The notes under the pieces were generated by a model. That model saw only the letters and a program-made list of their open reading frames with translations. It was not told the DNA's origin and did not search any database. Positions 9,704-21,700 of a stretch of 64,000 nt of DNA are shown here, one piece after another. Source of the DNA: Akebia trifoliata. Taxonomy: Eukaryota; Streptophyta; Magnoliopsida; Ranunculales; Lardizabalaceae. How positions within the stretch are numbered: the stretch's first letter is position 1; every line of letters begins with the position of its first letter. The stretch lies in NCBI GenBank assembly GCA_017979445.1, contig CM030707.1, forward strand, positions 22,450,586 through 22,514,585, written 5' to 3'. Both the position numbers and the translations under genes were made by a program.

Positions 9704-12650
9704 TTTAGGGTTGGACCGATTAACCTTCAAAAGTCTCCCAAAACCTATATAAAAAACCTTGCTTTCTATGAGAAATTTAATGCTCTCAAACCCCTATCTC
9801 AACCTTAAATGCTACCCAATTTTCTATTCAATTCTCTTCTAAGCTTAAATCCTCTCAAAATTCTCTACACTATTCTCTAACCTTTCATCATTCAAAAACT
9901 TCTAAGCCCTTCTTATTTTCCAAAAATCTCCATTGAAGACTTTGAAGAAAGGAGAATACAATCACAAGTACACAAGGTGGGTTATGATAGTTTTAATTTT
10001 CAAGTTTTTTGCATTATTTCTTCTCCTACTACTCTTTTTTACTTTTTCTTTAGAATGTCAAAGGATGTTATGAAATACCCTCTTTAATCCTTAGTAAGTT
10101 AGACTTCAACCTTGGATATGGAATGTTTGCCGCAGTTTGACTGAAAAGGTTTAGGAGTTAAAGTCTTTTTAACATATTTATCTTTCATGCATCATAATGT
10201 ACACAATCCACACCCACATCACACATACTTAGTCATGATGAAGAAATTGTGTCACTCTCTTATTGGGTTTGAAACACTAAGTTTATAGTCATGCATACAT
10301 GCATAAAGGTTATATTTCTAAGAGAATTGTATCTTTGGATTCTCTCTAAAAATCTAAACTAACATTCCAACTCATACAAAGAGTGATGACTCCATAGGGT
10401 ATCCCCTCTTGTCAACACCAACATTAAATCCATCTCCTAGAGAGATACATTGCTCACTTATTACACACATACCTCCCTATGCATCCCATTCATTACATTT
10501 GACTTTTTTTTTTCTTCTTAACATTTCTTTTTCAAAATGGCCAAGTTTCAAAGGTAGTACCACCTTATGATGGAGAGAATGAGGTGTTTAAAACCTTCTC
10601 CATTTTCTAATCGAATCTCCTTACTCAGATCTAAGTATACTATACTCTTTTTCCATAAATGAGAGTCACCACAATGTCATATAAAAATGATTTTTTCAAA
10701 AAAATTATTTGGAACGTCCATTCATACCCATTTCCAAAAAAAGAATGGTGACGACTACAAACTATGTAGTATTGAGGTTCAATTGCCTCCGTTATCTCCT
10801 TTCTAGATCCACCCCTACCTGCTTGGTGTGTGTGGTTTGTAGGGTATTGCATATACCTGGGAGATTTGGGCAAGATATGGTGCTTTAAGGGGGCAATTGT
10901 TTCACTCATATAAAAAAATATAATTAATAATAAAATCAAACTAATGTCTAAAGGTGGGGTTATTCATGTTTTTTTTTCACCATTAATCATTTTTCTTCAA
11001 ATCTAAATGGAAAGATAAAGTAGTTTGGGAGTCTGGTCCCGAATAAGGGTTTGTTTACACCAAAATTTGGAAGACCAATAATTCTCCCCATGTGCATTTA
11101 ACCTCCCCATGATCCCGTAGTTATATAACTACGTTTAGCTTTTAACTGTCTAAAATTATAAAAAGGAAAATTTATTCAGAAAAAATAATATATTATTTTA
11201 TAACTATTAAAAGAGCTAAAAAATAGAAATTTATCAGAAAAGTAATAAATCGTTAGTTTTTAAATAGATGAAAATACCCCCTTGAAAATCGATGGTTTTC
11301 AAGAGGCCCAAAATACTAATTAAAAACCGGTTTTTGCACAAAAAATTATAATTTTTATAATATTTGTTATATTTATATTATTTTAAAATAATTATTATAA
11401 ATTTTTAATAGTTTTTTATTTTTTTATTACAATAATTATAATTTATATTATAAGTGTTTTATTTTTATATTTTGTGAATCAGGGTTAGTTATGAGAATTG
11501 TTGCACCTCAACTTTTACAAAGATTCTTGGTCAATAAACTTAACTAAACAACAAATTACACAATGTGTATAAGACTTAATACAGACCTTCAATGTTGACC
11601 GAGTAGTTCAGCTTTACATTTGACTTGACACTAACAACTTAATGAATTATTAATGTACAATAACTTTGATTGACATCACAAAGACACCAACTTTGATTGA
11701 CTTATACTCAATGAATCGAGGCTATGTTCAAATGCATTCCATCTTCCTCATTTGAAACAAAGTGCAGTTCATCTTCCTTACTTTAAAAAAAAGATAGTTG
11801 GTTTCAGCTATCCTATTGATATTAATAATGATTAATCACAAGAAGATATTGAACTATCAAATAATGAAGAGAGTTATAATGAAAAAATTACAACTACTCG
11901 GGTGATTGGACAGAAAACTCAGAAGATAACTCAGAAAATGCATAGAAACCATTGAATCAACTGAACAATTTTTCAATGAATGAAACAAATAGTGGCGTTC
12001 GCTATTACAGGAAGAATCATGTCTTAGGACAGAAATGTGTGACATTGAAAAAAAAAAAAGAAAAAGTACATGTCGAAGAATACACCATCGGCATTTGATT
12101 AAGCACTGGAATGCATTGAAGAAGATAATGCAAGAATGTGTCTACGTGATTTTACGGCATGATAAACTGAATCTCTATCCGGGTTTTACAAACGAAGAAT
12201 GGGAAAGATTTCTATATTATTTCAATCTACGTTCACCATACTATATGACTAATGAAAGTGATACCAGGGATACAGATTAGGTAGGTTAGAAGATTATTAG
12301 ATTTTAGCATTGTCATGAGTGGTATTTTTTTGTTTTTTGTTCGTGTTAGGAACCCTATCTATCGTATTTAACTATTGTTTTCTATAAATGTTAGTTGCAC
12401 TTATAGTTGGTAATGTTGTTTTCTAATATTATTGGTAATATTAATCTTCTCAATGTAATGTTAGTGACACCTGCCTTTAATTTTTCTATCTGTCGATCTA
12501 AAAATTCTCGTAGGTTACACAGTAGATTACTGTTTCATCTTCGAGATGACTCCAAACAATGGATTAAAAGGGTAAATGGTTGATTATTTGATATTTTAGT
12601 AAAGCCATTTCGTCGAATGAGTGATGTTAGTATTAACACCCCTTCATGCA
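9704..12650. other. Gene-free stretch, unclassified
   Basis: Bases 9704-9980 contain a TATATAAAA motif followed by a pyrimidine-rich stretch, which looks like a promoter and leader or the R-U5 part of another LTR, but no coding region follows. Bases 11150-11470 are very AT-rich. A short plus-strand frame at 12035-12280 (containing GFTNEEWERFLYYF) vaguely recalls plant transposase-gene debris, which I cannot support further. Confidence 0.5.
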
Positions 12651-12711
12651 AGATGAGGTCAACCCCTTGAATTTTCGTTGACCCGGTCATACTGTTAATA
12701 AAAACAATATA

Positions 12712-12830
12712 GTTGCTATTGACACCCAACTTTTTATTTATTACATCCCAATTTCTTGAATTATTTATCACACCACAATTGAAGCTTAAAACCCACTCTT
12801 CAAACATTACAAAGATTTGGCTCAAATTAT
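12712..12830 (+). repeat. Dispersed repeat with TATTGGCACCCCAACTTTTA end, copy 1
   Basis: GTTGCTATTGACACCCAACT then TTATTTATTACATCCC and a stretch ending near CTCTTCAAACATTACAAAG. Closely similar stretches lie at 26166-26262 and 56280-56410, and shorter end-pieces at 41933, 56518, 57640 and 59600. Non-coding, probably MITE-derived. Confidence 0.6.
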
Positions 12831-12953
12831 AATCTCAACCCGAGTCCAACACTGATCGATTGTAGTGCCTGTTTACTAGGGATATCATTTATCACATACA
12901 AAGTTGCATCCATTTTCAGATTATATATAATTTAATATGTATATATATATATA

Positions 12954-13333
12954 GGGTGGCATTCGGGGCCCTAAAGAGCCAAACATTGTGTCAAATGTTT
13001 TTTTTAAATATTGGTTAGAAGTTTTGGAATAGGCTGATGTTTTGTGAAGATGATCTCTATGATAAGGAGATCATCCTCACAAAAAATCAGCCCATTCCAA
13101 AACTTCTAACCCCATCAAAAGTGGTTTACAAAAATCAGACGGTCCACGATTCTTCGACTTGTAAACTAGGGTTAGAAGTTTTGGAATGAGCTGATTTTTG
13201 GTGAGGATAATCTCCTCACCATAGAGATCATTCTCACAAAAAATCAGCCCATTCGGAAACTTCTAACTAATATTTTGAAAAATGTCGTTGGCACAATGTT
13301 TGATTCTCTTTTGGGCCTCCCAACACTTCTCAC

Positions 13334-13335
<2 letters not shown>
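12954..13335. mobile_element. Fold-back element A in a TA microsatellite
   Basis: Bounded by TA runs on both sides. The ends are inverted repeats (left GGCCCTAAAGAGCCAAACAT; the right end reads back GGCCCAAAAGAG...CAAACATTGTGCCAA). Inside are two consecutive hairpins of about 97 bp, 13014-13110 and 13171-13267, each with arms GAAGTTTTGGAATGGGCTGA and reverse complement around a palindromic GAGATCATCCTC-like centre. No protein is encoded. TA-run placement is like rice Micron-type MITEs. Confidence 0.85.

Positions 13336-13374
<39 letters not shown>
13336..13374. repeat. TA microsatellite between fold-back elements
   Basis: A nearly pure AT run separating fold-back elements A and B. A similar run at 13757-13777 separates B and C. 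These are the probable shared target sequences. Confidence 0.9.
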
Positions 13375-13376
<2 letters not shown>

Positions 13377-13756
13377 ATCAGGTTCCATATACCCCTATTA
13401 CGACTCACATTGCGACATACCGTTTTGTCTTATATGGGCAAAAATGTTTGGAATGGGCTGATTTTTTGTGAGGATGATCTCTATGGTGAGGAGATCATCC
13501 TTGCCAAAAATCAGCTCATTATGAAACTTCTAACCCCATGTTTACAAGTTGAAAATTTTTAAACCGTCCAATTTTTGTAAATCAATTTTGATGGGGTTAG
13601 AAGTTTTGGAATGGGATGATTTTTTGTCAGGATGATCCCCTCATCACATAGATCATCCTCACAAAAAATCAGCCCATTCCTAACATTTTTGCCCATATAA
13701 GACAAACGATGTGTCGCAATATGAGTCGTAATAGAGGTCATAATAACGCCATCCAA
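13375..13756. mobile_element. Fold-back element B in a TA microsatellite
   Basis: Long terminal inverted repeats (ACGACTCACATTGCGACATA at left; the right end reads back ACGACTCATATTGCGACACA), continuing to CTTATATGGGCAAAAATGTT on both arms. It has the same double-hairpin core (GGAATGGGCTGATTTTTTG) as element A but entirely different outer ends. No protein is encoded. Confidence 0.85.
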
Positions 13757-13777
13757 TATATATATATATATATATAT

Positions 13778-14131
13778 GGGTCCCGTTCAACAACAATCAT
13801 TTTGGCAAAACATTTTTCAAAACATGGGTTAGAGGTTTTGGAATGGGCTGATTTTTGGTGAGGATGATCTTTACGGTGAGGAGATCATCCTCACCAAAAT
13901 CAGCCCATTCCAAAACTTCTAGCCCCATGTTTACAAGTTGAAAAATCGTGGACCGTCCATTTCTTGTAAACAATTTTTGATGGGGTTAGAAGTTTTGGAA
14001 TGGGCTGATTTTTGGTGATGATGATCTCCTCACCGTAGAGATCATCCTCACCAAAAATCATCCCATTCCAAAACCTCTAACCCATGTTTTGAAAAATGTT
14101 TTGCCAAAATGTTTGTTGCTGAACATTTCCC
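13778..14131. mobile_element. Fold-back element C in a TA microsatellite
   Basis: The left end has CATTTTGGCAAAACATTTTT, and the right end reads back the same string, then TCAAAACATGGGTTAGAGGT on both arms. The core is again two hairpins of GAAGTTTTGGAATGGGCTGA type. The outer terminal sequence differs from elements A and B. Flanked by TA runs. Confidence 0.85.
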
Positions 14132-15262
14132 TATATATATATATACTTTATATATTTTATATTATAATTTATTATAGATAATAAATAATAATTTAATTTA
14201 ATATAATTTATAATTTATTGCATTATTATATATAATTTAATATATAAACACATAGAAATCCTATTTAATATAATTTATTAAATTATTATAAATTTAATAT
14301 AATACAATTTATTATATATAATTTAATACATATTTATTTAGGAAAATTGGCGGTTGGACTGTGGGTTTCAATGGAAAGTTGAAAACCGGCAGCTAGACCA
14401 CCGGTTTATTACATTTTTAATAAAATCATAAATAAATAAAAAGAGTTAATAAATAATATACTATTTTTAAATAATTTTCCCTTATAAAAATATATTTTTT
14501 TACTATTATTTTATCTACAAATAACCTTAAGTTGTTTTATAAAAATTTAAATCATACCACCAATTATTTGAGAAGGGTTTTGTTTAACAAGAGAATTGGG
14601 TTAATTTATTATTGGAGAACGACCACTTTGGATTCTTACTTGGATCCAAGATCCGCATTTATCTCAAGGTCATTCTCTCTATAAATTTAACAAGGGTAAC
14701 AAAATCTGGATTCAGTATTTATTTGGCTCAATTTGGATAAATTTAGGAATGTTTCATAATAAAAATTCAGGAAAAATCTACTAATCATGTTTTAGGTTTC
14801 TTACCAAAATCCATCATCTTCAAACTCCCCAAAAAAAAATTCATCTTGTTCTTGTGATTAAAATCCTGAAGAAAACAAAATTTTGAGGGTGAAGGATATA
14901 ATTTCATCATATTCGGAGATTAACCAATAAATAAAATCATAAAAGGTAAAAAGTAATCAAGCTGGGCCGCCCCAGCCCTAAATATGAATTGGCCCTTGGC
15001 CTTGGCCTAGCTTAATGAATAACCAGACCTACTAATACAACCCAAACCCTGGCCACTGACAATATTATGTATCTATAACCCAGAGGAACCTAAAAAAAAT
15101 GTAACCCAATTATCCACATTACTTTCTTTATTTATAAGTATCATTGATGCAATTTGCTGACTAATGGTTGTAATTCACTTGACATTTTGGTTCATTAATA
15201 TTTTCAAACATGCCAATGTCTAAGATTTCCAGTATACAACCAAAATTCTGAGAGGAAATGAA
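14132..15262. other. AT-rich intergenic DNA downstream of the kinase gene
   Basis: Bases 14135-14340 are almost pure A/T with repeated TATAATTTAATATA strings. Two small GGCGGTTGGACTG / CCGGCAGCTAGACCACCGG pieces near 14350-14410 may be remnants of an inverted repeat. No gene is recognised. Confidence 0.5.
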
Positions 15263-15316
15263 ACGTTTATCATAATCTTTTTTTTTTTTTGATCGGTAGA
15301 CGTTTATCATAATCTT
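15263..15316 (-). mobile_element. Ultra-short L1 tail insertion with a 17 bp target duplication
   Basis: The 17-mer ACGTTTATCATAATCTT occurs at 15263-15279 and again, perfectly, at 15300-15316. Between them lie only a T run and GATCGGTAG. On the minus strand this reads CTACCGATC plus poly(A), matching the end of the L1 at about 34020 (CTTACCGATCAAAAAA). It is thus an L1 insertion truncated to about nine bases of element plus tail, 480 bp downstream of the kinase stop codon. Confidence 0.8.
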
Positions 15317-15793
15317 ACTAATCAAATATCATACTCATGCTATATAATGCGGCAGAACAAATTACGGGAAGACAAAAAATAAACATGAAATTGGGGGACA
15401 GAATTCATCAGAAAAAGAAAAAAAAAATAAACACCATATATGATATGATACTGAAACCTGACACCAAATACATACATCCAAACGCTACATTTTAGGTGTT
15501 TAATATCGCGCAGTAACATACACAAACTTAGCTTCCAAAAACAAAAATACAAGGAAGATACTGAAGGTGTGAGATTTTCAGGAGGAACCACAAGAGAGGC
15601 AATGGGGCATGTGGTTGCCATGCCTGCTATTCATTCATGAAGAGATGGTTAGGTGGCCACTGTGTACTTACTTATTAGACCATTTTCACCAAAGATATAT
15701 GACTAAATACATTAAAACTCTCTCTCGGTCGGGAAACAGAACTTTTCCGTTAAGCACCAACGTAAAACTGCATGTATACATACGTACGTACAT

Positions 15794-18700
15794 TCATTTT
15801 CCTGGGGATGCAAACCGCAATCGTTCTTTCTGCCTATTTAAAGCTCGATCCTTTGGAGATGATGTCTTCCCTCCTGCACCTACTTGGCGCATCAACTCTG
15901 CAGATAAATTAATATATAAGCCATGACCTTGAAAGAGAAGAAAATATTCAAAATCACGTGCCTTGTAATGTAATCAGTTGTCAAGAACTTATTAATTATG
16001 GAACAAAATGGGTAGTTGAGTTACCACTAAATTTTTCTTCATATAGGGGTTGTTGATTTAGTAGCCATGATGGTTATGACTTGCTAACTTGAATGAAAAG
16101 CAGTGGTAACTTGGCACTTTTTCTAGTTTTGGAATTTTTGCCACATCAATACTTGTTAGCAGTTAACATGGCACTATACTTCTAGACTCCACATGTACAA
16201 AAAAATATATATTTGTATGATACCAAATAATTTAAGTTAGGTACTGACACACATAATTTAACTTTTCATCAATTAGGTGTTTCAAGCTCTCTAAAACTTC
16301 CCCGTAGTTTTGTTTCATCAATACATGCTATGCCAATGCAAATGCAACTTGTACCTTTTTTCTTTTCTTATTTTCTCTGTTTTCTTTATAAGAAAACACA
16401 CACAAATTATGCTATGCCAATGCATATGTGCGGTTGCATATGTGAACTGCATCACATATGATATTTGACAACATTGTGCATGTTTAATCATTTTGTCTTC
16501 TTCCATTATGCATTTTAAAAGAGTAATAGGTGTTCATGTAAGCACAATCTCTAAAATAGTTTTCAGATTTTGTTCATCATATTTTTATTTTTGTACAACA
16601 GTATCACCATATTGAAATTTTCAGAAGTTGGCGTGTCAAACACCTGCCAAGACATTGACACTTGGCACCTATCCCACATGTGTAGGTAGCATCGATAAGA
16701 GTTGCTGCACATTGAGTTGGCAAAAGATTGATTCCAAACCAGTGACAATCCTTTTGTCCCTCTAAAAGATCTCAGTAATATCTTGGCTTCTTTTTTCTTG
16801 TTCTATCAATAAATTCTTACACTTATCGGAAAAATAAAAATAAAAGATCTCAAACTATATAAAGGATACTCTGCCACTCACAATCGGCTGTTGCATTACA
16901 ACAAAAACTGCATATTGTTCTATTGTTTTCTGATTTGGAATGCTTGGATCAGTACAAGGGGTCAGGATCCTGAGCCATTTCGTAATGACATTCATGCAAG
17001 AGGATCACAAACAAGCTTTGGTTGCGTACTACCTACAAGACCTTGCGGACCAAATGTTAGCCTGACAGAATGATCCCAATCATGCTCCATGGAACTTTCC
17101 GGACTATTCACCGTATCTTTTCTTACGCTCCAAAAGAACACAACAACTTGGACAGGTAGGGATATTAAACAAATCAACTTTGACAAAGGAGTAAACCTAA
17201 GGGAGACCCAGTATGGTGGATTCTGACCCCTTTGAGTGCATGTCATGTGTACTCAATACGCAATTATGTCTTATGTCTATTTTCAGATATAAGTTGTGGT
17301 GTTTGATTCCTCATTGCATATAGCAGGTAAAAAAATATAATGAAGATGGACTGTAACATCATTAGGAGGCCAACTAAAAGTTACCTCGTTTTCTTTCGAG
17401 CTCTTGGTCAAGCTCTTCTTTCCATTTCCTTTGCCTCTCAGAAAAGCTCGCACTGCAGATAGAACACATTTAAATGTTCTGATAATATAATACAAGTGAG
17501 ATAAATCATGCATTAACCATTTAACAGACCTTGGACTTATTGGTTGTTGCTGAGAATCAAGAAGTCCTCTATACTCATCAAGCTGTGGCAAAGGAATTTC
17601 CTGCAAATTTTGGTTATTTACATCACCAATGTTCGATACACGCCTGCTACAACTCCCAGGGCTTGCAGTGTTCACAGTGTCAATAGGCATCAATGGTGTT
17701 CCACCTGCAATCCGGCTGGGAGACCTGCTTTTGGGGGGTAACTTCAAATAATTTGTAACATTTTCATCGTGTGCATTCCTGAGAACACCCAGGGGACTAG
17801 ACCCATTCAATGTATTGAAGAACTCTTCATATAGTGGTGTTTGCAGCTTCTTCAGATCCAAAGCCTGATAATTAACGTGACAAAAAAATTCAGAAGCATA
17901 GTTTAATTCCTATCACGAAAGTAAATCTATGAGAAATAACATATGTAGCAAAATTGGAATACAACATCACTGCTTCGGTATTCATATGCAATGTTTTTAA
18001 GGTGAATGGAGGCTGACGCCTTGAGGCTCACCTCAAGACAAGACTCACTTAAAGGCATTTTTTTTACTCAAAGGTTTACTTCTTATTCAAAAAGGCGTAG
18101 AAAAAACTTACATCTAAAGGGAGGCAATGCCTTCTGTATTTTATTTTTTCTCTCTATTTTTATGGTATCGTTACATAGAAGTCCTTGCAATTTCACATTT
18201 AATTTATAAAGGGAAGCACATGCCTATTGTATTTATTTTTCACTCTTTTTATAGTACCATTACACAGAAGTCCTTACAATTTTACAATAAATTTATATAA
18301 ATTTCCATAACTATGCATATTACTTTATTCTTTTGACCATAATGTCTGCAAGCTATATCCATGGCTTTTTTACATTTTATGTATTATTAATATAACTTCA
18401 CTACTATCATCAGTGTTACCATGTTACTCATCACCTCCAATTAGTTATAGCAAAATAGTTCTTGATAAATATAAATGATTGAAGCCTATTCTACTTTGAA
18501 GGTTTCTGATTATAATTTTGTAATTATAGTAATATTGTAAATTCTTTCATCACTACATTGTTGTTGTCTTCTAATTGTTATGTTTGCCAATATTTCATTG
18601 CAATATTTGGTTTAGAGGACATACATAATATAGAAATAAAAAAAATTAATATGATGGATGGAGTGAGATTCTTCATGAAGAGTGGATTTCCAACTTTTTT

Positions 18701-21700
18701 GGGAACAAGTTTCTATATTTCAAGAGCGGGGATTGGATAAGGATCTGCTCCCTAAGTACCAAAGCCAAGTTTGGGAGCAGGAGAGACACTTCTAACAGCA
18801 GGATTGGATCACTAAGCTTCGCAACCTTTGACCCTTCTTTCACTATTTTCTGTTCTTTTCTATATTGACCTTATTCTGCTTCTTTTTCTATTAGTAGTAG
18901 TGCAAAAAAAATTTCAAGATGGCCAATATTAACCTAACCCACCCACTGATCCACACAAGGAATCCCATCTAAATATCAATTTCTCAAATTAAACACCCCT
19001 AAATACCTCAAACGACTTGCACCAGGAAAAAGATTAAACAAAGAACTTTTAATAACATCCTAGATCGATTGCTCATTCTCATAAAAAACCAACAATTCAT
19101 TTGCTTCCAAAGTCCCTCACTAACTGCACAAGGAAATAAATATTATAGTATACTATCCCTACCCCTGAAGGTCCAAGATTGCAAGCTCTCAAATAAGGAA
19201 CGAATGGAGCTCGAAAAACACCCAAAATTATAGAAAAGAGACACAAAATGAGCCCATAGCTCCCATGCAAAGTTACAATGTATTAGAACATGATTGAGCA
19301 ACTCACCATTGGATTTGCACATGGAACAAAAATTGACTTAAGTTATAAACTATAAAATTATACCTAGTAAGGATTTTGACTACAAACAGCATATACATGG
19401 AAAAGTCTTTTAGTAAGAAACCTGCACTAGGGATTTATAGAAGGATTTGACAGAGAAAACCTTATCTCAAGCAATAACCTAATATATCTTGTCCTCTTCC
19501 AACAGAGAAGTCATCAGATAGAAGATAAGATTCAAGTCTAGCAGCAAATATAATCTCCCAATCATTGAAATGCCTTTTAAACCTGAAGTCCCAAGATAAT
19601 TTATCTCCAACATATACCAAAAGTTTTTCAATAGAAAGTTGCTTTTCTGATGAAATTGAATAGAGATTTGTAAATTGATCTTGTGGGGATAACAAGTTGC
19701 ACCAACTGTCCTCCTAGAAAGGAACTAAAATGTATTCACTTACACTGAAATGCATGATGATACTAACGCTGTTATTCTTCTAAATCTTTTTTTTTTTTAT
19801 CAGCAAACTTGTTTTAATGAGATCAATCACTCAGTGCTGGCAGGAATCGAACCCAGGTTTATGGTATCATCACCCAATGGCTTTACGAACCAAGTTAGCT
19901 AGCACCTGCAACACTACTAAGGCTTTATTCTTAGTAGTTTAATGTATTTTAATTTAGAACGATTATTACATTCCAAAAGTTGCCTCTTCTTTTAGGGATT
20001 AAAACTTGGAAAGTTGCAACTTGCAACTATGAAATTCTTTATATATCAGTTTTTGTCAGATTTTGGTAAGATCAGAATTTGGAATTCTTCAACTTTGGAA
20101 TCAGAAATTGTGACCCCTTTTTTTAGATTTTCCCCCAATGATCTCTTCTATTAGAATTTTTTACTATTGATTATTTGTTCATTTAATTGTTTGTCTATTT
20201 TTCTAAAAAAAAAATCTGGCGAGGTTAATGTTTTACATCTTACGCCTCAAAATTTTGTCTACCGAAGCATCTTGCTTTTAAAAACACTGATACATGTAAT
20301 AGCAGAAGAGCTGGAGAAAAATGAAAAGAAACTGGGAAAAAAAAAACAACGATACCTTCTCATCAAGGAATGCTCTAATTTTTGACTCAGTAACTTCATC
20401 ATCATCTTCAGATACTGATGGCCCGCATGGAAATGTGAAATGCCTTTCACCCTTCTCAGAAGCTCCAGGGCTGTCACTAGCCCCATTAACAGGTTGACCA
20501 GAGTCCAAGTTCATTCCTTTTTGTTCTGGTTCTGGACTTTCATCAAACTTGCACATCCAATCATCAGAGGGCTCGCACATAGGATTGAAACTCTAGTTTA
20601 AATAAACAAATCCACCACTGATTAGCTATTGAAGCTCCCATTTTCCTGCCTAAGTACTAAATAGTAGATCCACAAGAGACACGAAAGTAGTTCGATACCT
20701 TATTAAAGTCATCCGAAATTAACCTAGAATTGAACTTCACTGATCCAGCCAACACAAAATCATCTTTGTCATCTATCAGACACATGTCATCATCACTGGT
20801 ATTTGTCCCCCAAACTAGTCCAGCTTCGGCGAACTTCTCAGGATATATAGTTGAGCATCTCACACTACCCATATCACAAACATCCTTCAAGCCATTGCAG
20901 GTTGTCCCAGGTCTGATCAAAGGATTTATGCTGCAGCATCAAAAACATCTAAATTGATGACTTCATGGCTGCAAGAAAGTAAAAATCACATGGAAGCACC
21001 GAATGGTAATACTTACGACTTCTTCAGGTTTGACTCAGATACTGGCAACAAGCTTGCAGAATTTTCCTGATGGCAGGTGGAAAGATTACTAATATAGGCA
21101 GAAGAGAAGTTGGAAAGAACGTAACCCACAAATAATGAAATTTAGAGTGGTATATACTGACCATAGCAGAATTTCGAAGTACCAGATGAGGTTCCCGACA
21201 TATGCCAGTAACAAAGGGATGCTAATTAAATTACCAAATCAGAAAATTAATAATACACAAAAGCTACTTATTCAAGAACCAGATTTTCGCTTTCAACAGA
21301 AAAACAATGCCACATTGCATGATCATGGTTGAAATTAATAAATCTCTGTAGTATGTCATTGAGAATTAATAAGGGAAAACATGATTCAGTTTCGAATCAC
21401 CTGCAACAATTCAGATGCAGCTGACCTCAGATTTGGTTCCCTGCCACCACATTATGTTAGTTTTGCGTAAAAAATAAAAAGCCACAAATACAACTTTTGA
21501 TAGAAACCAAAAAAATACAGCTGTTGGTTAAGAATGTTTTCTTAGTCGAAAGTATTTGTAGGAAATTCTAACTGAGAACCGGTCATTTTAGAATTAAAAC
21601 AATTAATGAAAGGGCTTTTAACTTTTAATCTTCAAACAAAATTAGCTGAATTGAATATATCAATCTTCAACAAGGCTCGTGAAGGATCAAGCTTGGTCAC

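Noticed and set aside
12035..12280. 81-codon frame as a transposase or regulatory protein
   Set aside because: Only a vague resemblance to transposase debris and no flanking exons.
16891..17246. Possible small secreted-peptide gene in kinase intron 16 with a TATA-like box upstream
   Set aside because: The frame begins with TTG, not ATG, is short and unrecognised, and lies inside an intron beside an L1 tail.
18000..18250. GCCTTGAGGCTCACCTCAAG-type repeat, with a similar piece near 36380-36430
   Set aside because: Probably a common plant dispersed repeat, but the two pieces are too short and diverged to define ends.
19840..19870. A tRNA gene, from the B-box-like GGGTTCGATTCC
   Set aside because: No cloverleaf could be drawn, and a diverged copy and a poly(A) tail indicate a SINE.
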